Origin: Candidatus Calditenuaceae archaeon
Lineage (GTDB): Archaea > Thermoproteota > Nitrososphaeria_A > Caldarchaeales > Calditenuaceae
Reading direction: 5' to 3'
Assembly: GCA_025058175.1 (NCBI GenBank)
Contig: JANXED010000001.1
Coordinates: forward strand, 248,001 to 312,000
Length of the DNA stretch: 64,000 nucleotides
Within the stretch, counting starts at the first letter, position 1. Every line of letters begins with the position of its first letter. Below are positions 33,504 to 40,088 of the stretch, in pieces. The notes below the pieces were generated by a model, which saw nothing but the letters and a program-made list of their open reading frames with translations, searched no databases and was not told the DNA's origin. The translations under genes were made by a program, and so were the position numbers.

Positions 33504-34001
33504 ATGGGCGACCCCAAGAGGCCGAGGAAGACGTACGAGACGCCGAGGCACCCGTGGAAGGCCGACAGGCTGATGGAGGAGCTGAGATTAGTGGGGGAGT
33601 ACGGGCTGAGGAACAAGAGGGAGCTCTGGAAGGCCCAGGCGATCCTAAGGAAGTACAGGAAGATCGCGAGGTCGCTCTTCGTCCTCACGGGCGAGGAGAG
33701 GATGAGGAGGGAGTCGGAGCTCATCAGGACGCTGGCGAAGTACGGACTGGTCTCCGAGAACGCGACTGCTGACGACGTCCTCAAGCTCACCGTCAGGGAC
33801 ATCCTTGAGAGGAGGCTCCAGACGATCGTCTACAGGATGGGCCTGGCTAGAACCGTGTACCACGCGAGGCAGCTCATAGTCCACGGGCACGTCGCGATCG
33901 GGGATCAAGTGGTTAGTGTACCGGGTCGCTTGATCGAGAAGGGCGAGGAGGGGTCGATAAGGCTCCTTCTGGCTCAGAAGGCTGCTCAGGCTCGAGGGTA
34001 G
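33504..34001 (+). CDS. rps4: 30S ribosomal protein S4 (archaeal)
   Basis: A 165-residue archaeal S4, a primary 16S rRNA-binding protein. The N-terminus PKRPRKTYETPRHPWKADR and the S4 RNA-binding motif ERRLQTIVYRMGLARTVYHARQ, here cited as RRLQTIVYRMGLA and ARQLIVHGHVAIG, near residues 95-130, are diagnostic. In most archaea S4 lies between S13 and S11 in an RNA polymerase operon; here it stands alone downstream of hjc with its own promoter and is followed by non-ribosomal genes on the other strand. The ATG and length are well supported. Confidence 0.96.
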   Translation: MGDPKRPRKTYETPRHPWKADRLMEELRLVGEYGLRNKRELWKAQAILRKYRKIARSLFVLTGEERMRRESELIRTLAKYGLVSENATADDVLKLTVRDILERRLQTIVYRMGLARTVYHARQLIVHGHVAIGDQVVSVPGRLIEKGEEGSIRLLLAQKAAQARG

Positions 34002-34074
34002 GCGCAGATAGCACCGAAGGGCTCACGGCCTCCCGAATCTAGCATCAATCGCTACAACCGCTGAGCGGTGAAAC

Positions 34075-34473
34075 TCAGCCCCTGAGCGCCCTCTCTACTA
34101 GTTCTCCAATCTTCCTGTTGAACGCCTCAACTTCCCGCATTTTGGCGAGGACCGTCGCTGGCTCCAAGAACTCGTGGTAGAAGTTCGCGTGAAGCGCCTC
34201 CGCGACGTCCTCGAAGGTCCGCCATATCTCCTCGTCGCCCGTCTCCACTGCGAGCTGCTTCACGAACTCCTTCATCTCCCCATGGGAGGTGAGGGCGCGG
34301 CCCTTCGTCGCGGCGTACGCCATGACCGCATTCACGGCGCTTCCCCACAGCATCTCCGACGCCTTGGCGACCTCGTTCGACCTCAGCAGGTCGCCGGCCT
34401 GCCTCAGCAGCTCCTCGCTCCTCCTCAGGTAGCTCCTAACCCGTTCTAGTGAAAGGCTCCTCCCTGAACTCAA
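34075..34473 (-). CDS. PaREP1/HEPN-like helical protein
   Basis: A 132-residue all-helical protein. The pattern YLRRSEELLRQAGDLL, then EVAKASEMLWGSAVNAVMAYA near residues 34-54 (core ASEMLWGSAVNAV) and a C-terminal EALHANFYHEFLEPATVLA resembles the PaREP1 family, a HEPN-like group expanded in Thermoproteota. The RxxxxH RNase motif of active HEPN toxins is not clearly present. Its start overlaps the end of a 69-residue gene upstream, so the two form a pair, like a toxin-antitoxin module. The function of PaREP1 proteins is not known; a toxin role is only a possibility. Confidence 0.65.
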   Translation of the reverse strand: MSSGRSLSLERVRSYLRRSEELLRQAGDLLRSNEVAKASEMLWGSAVNAVMAYAATKGRALTSHGEMKEFVKQLAVETGDEEIWRTFEDVAEALHANFYHEFLEPATVLAKMREVEAFNRKIGELVERALRG

Positions 34474-34645
34474 GGAACTTCTCCTCGCTGTCGAGCCTGA
34501 TCACGCCCCTCCTCAACAGCGCCTCGACCCTTACCAGCCAACCCTCGTCCTCCCTCCTGACCTCGTTGACCCAGACGTAGACCCAGCCGGCCTTCCTCGC
34601 GACCTCTATCGCCCTCTCCATCGCGACCTCGGCATCGACGGGCAC
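34436..34645 (-). CDS. Small partner protein of the PaREP1-like gene
   Basis: A 69-residue, charged protein with VDAEVAMERAIEVARKAGWV as an N-terminal helix (core AMERAIEVARKAGW) and a likely beta region WLVRVEALLRRGVIRLDSEEKFL. I do not recognise a family. It begins with GTG and has a TATA-like cttaatattcg at 34690-34680 on the minus strand, about 35-40 bases upstream. It overlaps the PaREP1-like gene by 38 bases, so the two are translated together. It may be an antitoxin or subunit of that protein; this is inferred only from position. Confidence 0.6.
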   Translation of the reverse strand: MPVDAEVAMERAIEVARKAGWVYVWVNEVRREDEGWLVRVEALLRRGVIRLDSEEKFLEFREEPFTRTG

Positions 34646-34835
34646 TCCCTCCCCCGTCTACAGTTAACGTCAGGGGTCGAATATTAAGAGCGTAGAGAGA
34701 CGAAGCGTTCGAGGGACTTCAGCCGCGCTAGAGCGTAGCAGTTCGGTCCTCGCGGAGAGACGAGTTGTCGGGAACAGGGCGCGTCGTTCGGGGGCTTGCG
34801 GACGCATGGGAGCGACCGATCGCCAACCGTCCGGC

Positions 34836-37667
34836 TCACTTGAACGCCTGCAACAGCTTCTCCTTCTCCGCCTCCATGATCAGCTCGAAGAGCCTCGGGA
34901 CGGGCCTGCTCTCGGCCTCGAGGATGCGCTCTGCGTCCTTCGGGGTGAGACCGCGTCCCACCAGCGCGATCGCGGCGGACTTCCCGTACCTCTCGACGAG
35001 TTGGGCAGTCGACTCGAGCTCACGCTTCGCCCTCCGCTCCTCCGCCGACGCAGCTCTCCCCCTCTTCGCGATTAGAGATTGGACCTGCTCCTCCGCAGAC
35101 CTCTTGAGGAGGCCGAGCCTCCTCGAGCCGCACTCGGGGCAGGACGGCCTGGGCTCGATCGAACCGACGTCTGTCGTCCGGAGGTAGGAATAGCACTCGA
35201 CGCAGACGAGTGTGACCCTCTCGGACATCAGCCTCCCCTTGACCATGTTCAGCACGACCCTCGAGACCCTGTCGGGGACGTGGCTCTCGAACTCGTAGAG
35301 GTACCTGTTGACGGTGAGGGCCCCGAGCGGGCTCAGCCTCTCCAACCTGACCGCGACCAGCTGGACCTCGCCCCTTACGATCCTCTCCAGCTCCCTCTTC
35401 GCGCCCTCCCAGTCGAAGTCGGTCGATGCCGTGAACCTGAGGGCCTCAACGTACGGCGCGGTGTCCCTCAGCGCCTCCACGAGCTGCCTGGCACCGACGT
35501 CGAGCAGGCTCGCTTCCTTCTCGACGACGCCCATCTTCCTCGCGACGTGGACGAGCCTCCTCCTGAAGACCCCCGATCCCTCCAGCGCCCTCCTCATCAG
35601 GCCCTCGTCGGCGAGCTCCCCCAGCGACTCGGAGACCGCCTCCGGCGAGAGCAGCTTCGACCTCAGGGCGATCCTGTAAGGGTCAGAGAGGACCGAGATC
35701 GGGGCGCCGAGCCTCTCCGCGAGCAACGTCGCCAACAACCTCGCGATCGTCCTGTTGATCCTCAGGCCGCCGCAGTGGTGGACGATAACGTACTCGCCCG
35801 CGCCCTCGACGACGACGAGCCTGTCGGTGGGGACGGGGATCCTGAGTCCTATGTGGGCCTCCACCTCCGAGAGGGACCTCCTCATGTCCTCGAGCGGGAC
35901 CGAGTAATCCCCGGCCAGGACCTCAGCGGCCGAGGCCGGGTCGACGCCGGACCTCCTCATCTCCTCGTACCGCCTCCTGATGCTCCCGACCTCCTGCGCG
36001 ACCTCGAAGGGGACGGGTATCTCGTCACCGACCCAAGAGGGCACCGCCCCCTCTCCCTCCTTAAGGGGAGCGACGTAGATCCTGTCGCCAGACATGCTGA
36101 GGATGACCCAGCCCCTCCCCCCGAGGATGAACCTGGTCCCGACCTCGCCGTACTCCGCGACGAAGCTCTCGTCGAGCGTCCCAACCGGAGAGCCGGTCTC
36201 CTCCTCAACGACCAGGTACTGCCTCTCCTCGGGGATCATCGAGAGGTTCCCGAAGTAGTAGTCGTACAGCCTCTTCGGGTTCGGAGGCCTCTGGACAGAG
36301 CCGTCCTGAACTCTGAGGAGACCGATGCTCGCGCCGAACTGCAGGACCGACTCCAGGTCCTCCCTCGGGAAGTCCGAGAAGTTATAGGACCTCCTCAGGA
36401 ACTCGAGGAGATCGTCGACGCCGATGCTTCCACGCTCGATCAAGATCCCCGCGATCTGGTGGAGGGCGACGTCCAACGGGTTCCTCACGACCGCAGTCGG
36501 TTCCAGAGCCATCTGCTTCGCTCGCCCCGCGATCACCATCGCCTCGAGAGCGTCGTCGGAGTCCATCACGATCACGACGCCCTTCGACCTCATCCCGATG
36601 CCGTGGCCGCTCCTCCCGACCCTCTGAACGAGCCTCGTGACCTCCCTCGGGGAGTTGTACTGGACGATCAGGTCGACCTTCCCTATGTCGATCCCCATCT
36701 CGAGGCTCGAGGTGCAGATCAGCCCCCTGAGGTCGCCGTACTTCAGGTCCCTCTCGGCCTCGACCCTCCTGTCCCTCGAAAGGGAGCCGTGGTGGATGGT
36801 GACCGGGAAGGCCTCGTCGAGCGCCTTGAACCTGTTCGCGAGGACCTCCGCAAGCGGCCTCGTGTTGGTGAAGACTAGCGTCGACCGGTGCGACTCGACC
36901 AGCGTCCTGATCGCGTTCAGCCTGGCTGCGACGTCAGGGGCGACGCCGAGATACTCCGCGACCTGCCTGTCCTCCGCGGAGGGGACAGGGTAGAGGATCG
37001 TGACCTCCATCTCCTTCGGCATCGGAACCTTCACCACCTTGCAGTCCCTGCCGACCCCTACAAGGAAGTTCGCGACGACGTCCGCGCTCCCCACCGTGGC
37101 GGAGAGCCCTATGACCTGGAAGTCCCTCCCTGTCAGCGCCCTCAGCCTCTCCAGCGCTACCGAGAGCTGCGCTCCCCTCTTGTCGGTCGCGAGCTCGTGA
37201 ACCTCGTCGACGATCACCCACCTGACGTTTGCGAGGTGCCTCCTGAGGACCTTCGCGGTGAGGAGGGACTGGAGCGTCTCGGGGGTTGTGATGAGCAACA
37301 TGGGCGGCCTGAGGGCGTGGGCCCTCCGCTCGGAGGGGGTGGTGTCGCCGTGTCTGACCGCGACCGGGACGTCGAGCCTCTGCGACCACCAGCTCACCCT
37401 GTCGAGGAGGTCCCTGTTCAGCGCCCTGAGGGGGGTGACGTAGAGTGCCGCGACCGGTCTGAGGTCCCTGTTCACGACAATCTCGCTGAGGATCGGGAGC
37501 AGCGCCGCCTCGGTCTTCCCTGAGCCGGTGGGCGCCATAAGCAGGACGTTCTCGCCCTTGACAACGTGGGGTATCGCGGCCCGCTGAGTCTCCGCGAGGG
37601 ACCCGAACCGCTCGACCACCGCCTCCCTCACCGGCCTCGCGAGCAGCTCCAGCGGGTCGATCAGCAT
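34836..37667 (-). CDS. lhr: Lhr-family superfamily 2 DNA helicase
   Basis: A large ATP-dependent 3'-5' helicase linked to replication-coupled repair, 943 residues, usual for archaeal Lhr. Motif I is APTGSGKTEAAL near residues 44-55, motif II DEVHELATDKRG near 150, motif III SATVGSADV near 190, the second RecA domain has TNTRPLAEVLANRF and the arginine motif LVQRVGRSGHG near 345. Winged-helix and Lhr-specific domains follow. Near residues 830-870 there is a zinc-type cysteine cluster, CVECYSYL and CPECGSRR. It ends with a lysine-rich tail. It diverges from the small membrane protein gene at 37763. Confidence 0.95.
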   Translation of the reverse strand: MLIDPLELLARPVREAVVERFGSLAETQRAAIPHVVKGENVLLMAPTGSGKTEAALLPILSEIVVNRDLRPVAALYVTPLRALNRDLLDRVSWWSQRLDVPVAVRHGDTTPSERRAHALRPPMLLITTPETLQSLLTAKVLRRHLANVRWVIVDEVHELATDKRGAQLSVALERLRALTGRDFQVIGLSATVGSADVVANFLVGVGRDCKVVKVPMPKEMEVTILYPVPSAEDRQVAEYLGVAPDVAARLNAIRTLVESHRSTLVFTNTRPLAEVLANRFKALDEAFPVTIHHGSLSRDRRVEAERDLKYGDLRGLICTSSLEMGIDIGKVDLIVQYNSPREVTRLVQRVGRSGHGIGMRSKGVVIVMDSDDALEAMVIAGRAKQMALEPTAVVRNPLDVALHQIAGILIERGSIGVDDLLEFLRRSYNFSDFPREDLESVLQFGASIGLLRVQDGSVQRPPNPKRLYDYYFGNLSMIPEERQYLVVEEETGSPVGTLDESFVAEYGEVGTRFILGGRGWVILSMSGDRIYVAPLKEGEGAVPSWVGDEIPVPFEVAQEVGSIRRRYEEMRRSGVDPASAAEVLAGDYSVPLEDMRRSLSEVEAHIGLRIPVPTDRLVVVEGAGEYVIVHHCGGLRINRTIARLLATLLAERLGAPISVLSDPYRIALRSKLLSPEAVSESLGELADEGLMRRALEGSGVFRRRLVHVARKMGVVEKEASLLDVGARQLVEALRDTAPYVEALRFTASTDFDWEGAKRELERIVRGEVQLVAVRLERLSPLGALTVNRYLYEFESHVPDRVSRVVLNMVKGRLMSERVTLVCVECYSYLRTTDVGSIEPRPSCPECGSRRLGLLKRSAEEQVQSLIAKRGRAASAEERRAKRELESTAQLVERYGKSAAIALVGRGLTPKDAERILEAESRPVPRLFELIMEAEKEKLLQAFK

Positions 37668-37762
37668 CCGTGTCCTCTCCGGCCGCCGACTATCTATAGC
37701 CGAGTTCGCCTCCGATCGATCCTCACAAGGCCTAAATAGGTGACTGAGTCAAGTTACGTGCG

Positions 37763-38011
37763 ATGAGCGACAAGGCTCTGGGGTATCTCCTGCTGATTGG
37801 GTCCGTCCTCGGGATACTGCTGTACGGGTGGCTCGTGCTGCTGAGCCCCTGGTCGATGATCGTGCTGCAGGTGACGGCTTTCCTGGCTGTCGCGGGGGTG
37901 TTAGCGATACTCGCCTGGATCGGTTACACGCTGGCTACGACGCCTCCACCCGAGCCTATCCCGGAGCTTGAGACCGCGAGCGCCACGCAGGAGAAGAAGG
38001 AGGAGAATTAA
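37763..38011 (+). CDS. Small two-segment membrane protein
   Basis: An 82-residue protein with two clear hydrophobic segments (about residues 7-28 and 32-55) and a cytoplasmic-type acidic tail ending in KKEEN. The segment LAWIGYTLATTPPPEP recalls small conserved membrane proteins of Thermoproteota, though I cannot name a family. TATA cctaaatagg lies 25 bases before the ATG, so the message is likely leaderless and the gene real. The function is unknown. It diverges from lhr and converges on another membrane protein with a zinc ribbon. Confidence 0.75.
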   Translation: MSDKALGYLLLIGSVLGILLYGWLVLLSPWSMIVLQVTAFLAVAGVLAILAWIGYTLATTPPPEPIPELETASATQEKKEEN

Positions 38012-38045
38012 GCTAAGGATCGGTCACATTACAGAGCCTCATCCG

Positions 38046-38681
38046 TCAGAATCTCCTGCCGCAGTAGGGGCAGAACTTGGCGTCCTTCGGTATCTCGGCG
38101 CCGCAATCGGGGCAACTCATCGTCTCTTCGCCGACCTCAGGGGGTGCACCGAGCTCCGGTTCCGCGGCAGCCGGCTTAGTTTCCTCTTCTGGACCGGTGG
38201 AGGGCGGAGATGGTTCAGGCGCTTTCACCTCTGGCTCGGCCGGGGCCTGCTCCGGGGGAGCCTCGGGCGGGGGTCGGACCTCGACCTCGGGGACTGCGGC
38301 CCTCGGTCCGAGGAGGTGACCGACGGCTCCGGACGCGGCGCAGAAGGCTAACACCAGCACGACGAGTCCTAACGCGGGCTCCGGGACCGCGAACGAAACC
38401 AGCGTCGTCATGGGCTCCCAAAGCCCGACGTAATACCTGAGGTCCACCACTGCTAGGACGTAGAGCAGCCCCAGGAGGACACCGAGCGAGGCGCTGCCCG
38501 CAGACCCCGTGAAGGACCGCATGAGGACCCCTGGGACGAGGACGACGACCGCCAGGGCGACGAGCCAGTAGAACGGCAGCGCGACCTCGCCGGTCTGAAG
38601 GAGGCTCTGCAGGACCGCGGGTAGCGAGAGCACCAGCGCTACGACCGCCACCGATGCCGTCACCCTCGCGACCGATGCCAT
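38046..38681 (-). CDS. Four-segment membrane protein with C-terminal zinc ribbon
   Basis: The 211-residue protein has four hydrophobic segments in residues 1-130, a long linker rich in proline, alanine and glutamate (residues 130-190), and a C-terminal zinc ribbon CPDCGAEIPKDAKFCPYCGRRF, cited here as CPDCGAEIP and FCPYCGRRF. The ribbon is of the zinc-ribbon_2 type. The architecture, a membrane domain with a soluble zinc finger on a flexible arm, occurs in many archaeal proteins of unknown function. A strong TATA (ttttataaag, 38719-38710) lies about 30 bases before the ATG. No enzymatic motif is present. Confidence 0.78.
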   Translation of the reverse strand: MASVARVTASVAVVALVLSLPAVLQSLLQTGEVALPFYWLVALAVVVLVPGVLMRSFTGSAGSASLGVLLGLLYVLAVVDLRYYVGLWEPMTTLVSFAVPEPALGLVVLVLAFCAASGAVGHLLGPRAAVPEVEVRPPPEAPPEQAPAEPEVKAPEPSPPSTGPEEETKPAAAEPELGAPPEVGEETMSCPDCGAEIPKDAKFCPYCGRRF

Positions 38682-38751
38682 CCGCTATCCGGTCAGACCC
38701 ACGCCCAACTTTATAAAATAAGTTATTTGCGGAGGACGGTTCTGGTGGACC

Positions 38752-39954
38752 TCAGACCTCGAACCCGAGCACCTTCCTGACCAGGTGCCTGATTATCACG
38801 AGCCTCTGGATCTCGGAGGTCCCCTCGTAGATCTTCATGATCTGCGTGTCCCTCAGGAACCTCTCGACCATCCCGTCGACCGCGACGCCCATGCCCCCGT
38901 GGATCTCGATCGCCCTGAGGGCGGCCCTCTCCGCGGCCTCGGTCGCGAAGAGCTTGGCTAGGGAGGCTGCGATGATCGAGCGCTCGTCGAGGCCCTTGTT
39001 CAGCAGGTAGGCTGCCCAGTAGGTCAGGAGCCTCGCGGCCTCGAGGTCCCTCAGCATGTCGGAGAGGTAGAACTGGATCGCTTGGAAGGCTAGTATCGGC
39101 CGCTCGAAGGCGATCCTCTGGGCCGCGTAGTTGAGGCTCTTCTCGAAGACCCCTTGAAGGACGCCCACAGCCTGCGCCGCTATTCCGACCCTCCCGTAGT
39201 CGTAGGTGACCATCGCGACCTTGAAGCCGTCGCCGACCTCGCCCAGGACCGCGTCCTCCGGAACCCAGCAGTCGTTCAGGATCACCTCCGAAGGCATCGA
39301 GCCCCTCAGGCCGGTGACCTGTATCTTCTCGCCGACCCTCAGGCCGGGGTTGTCGCGCTCGACGATGAACATCGTCAGCCCCTTCCACCTCTCGTGCCTG
39401 CTCGGCGGGTCGCTGGTCCTAGCTAGCACCACGAAGTAGTCCGCCTTGTCAGCTCCGGTGATGAAGTATTTCTGGCCGTTGAGTAACCAGCCTCCGTCCT
39501 TCCTCACGGCCCTCGTCTTTATCCCCGCGACGTCGCTGCCAGCGCCGGGCTCGGTTGTCGCGTGGGCGGCGGACTTCTGGCCCGAGGCGAGGGGCGGGAT
39601 GTACTTCCTCTTCTGCTCCTCCGTCCCGAAGACGAGGACGGGAGTCGTGAAGAGGCCCCTGACCAGGGTAGCGGCCGAGAAGGCGGGGCAGACCCTACTG
39701 ACCTCCTCGGTGTAGATGACGACGTTCAGATAGTCGGAGCCCTGTCCGCCGTACTCCTCGGGTATGCCGAGCCCCATGAAGCCGTTCTCCGCGGCCATCT
39801 TGATGAGCTCCGTGGGGATCGCGTTGGTCTGCTCGATCTCCTTGACCCTCGGCTCGAGGTACCGCTCTACGAACTGCCTCACGACCTTCCTGAAGAGCTC
39901 ATGGTCCTCGGTTATTGGCACGTGGAAGTCGGTAATCGAGTCGTATGGCAGCAT
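38752..39954 (-). CDS. Acyl-CoA dehydrogenase
   Basis: An FAD enzyme that makes the first double bond in fatty or branched acyl-CoA breakdown. The 400-residue protein has the three-domain fold of the family: AHATTEPGAGSDVAGIKTRA near residues 135-154 (flavin contact), GQKYFITGADKADYFVV near 165, and the catalytic glutamate in KIYEGTSEIQRLVI near residue 380. IHGGMGV near 350 and DRVRDTQI-like FLRDTQIMK also fit. It suits the acyl-CoA ligase and acetyl-CoA synthetase in the window. The electron acceptor (ETF) is not encoded here. It lies about 130 bases from leuS, with its own TATA-like ggcttatcac. Confidence 0.93.
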   Translation of the reverse strand: MLPYDSITDFHVPITEDHELFRKVVRQFVERYLEPRVKEIEQTNAIPTELIKMAAENGFMGLGIPEEYGGQGSDYLNVVIYTEEVSRVCPAFSAATLVRGLFTTPVLVFGTEEQKRKYIPPLASGQKSAAHATTEPGAGSDVAGIKTRAVRKDGGWLLNGQKYFITGADKADYFVVLARTSDPPSRHERWKGLTMFIVERDNPGLRVGEKIQVTGLRGSMPSEVILNDCWVPEDAVLGEVGDGFKVAMVTYDYGRVGIAAQAVGVLQGVFEKSLNYAAQRIAFERPILAFQAIQFYLSDMLRDLEAARLLTYWAAYLLNKGLDERSIIAASLAKLFATEAAERAALRAIEIHGGMGVAVDGMVERFLRDTQIMKIYEGTSEIQRLVIIRHLVRKVLGFEV

Positions 39955-40088
39955 CTCGACAAGTATTTCGATCCAGTCCGTGATAAGCCTAACTTCTTTC
40001 CTGAGGACTCGGCCCGCAGCCCAGCATCACCGCGAAGGAGCGGTCGGGTCGCCCTGAAGACGTACTCCTCGACCGACGCGATGCGACT

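Noticed and set aside
35079-36878. 599-codon open frame antisense to lhr
   Set aside because: Composition is dominated by aspartate, arginine, proline and leucine with no domain, and it is fully antisense to the Lhr helicase.
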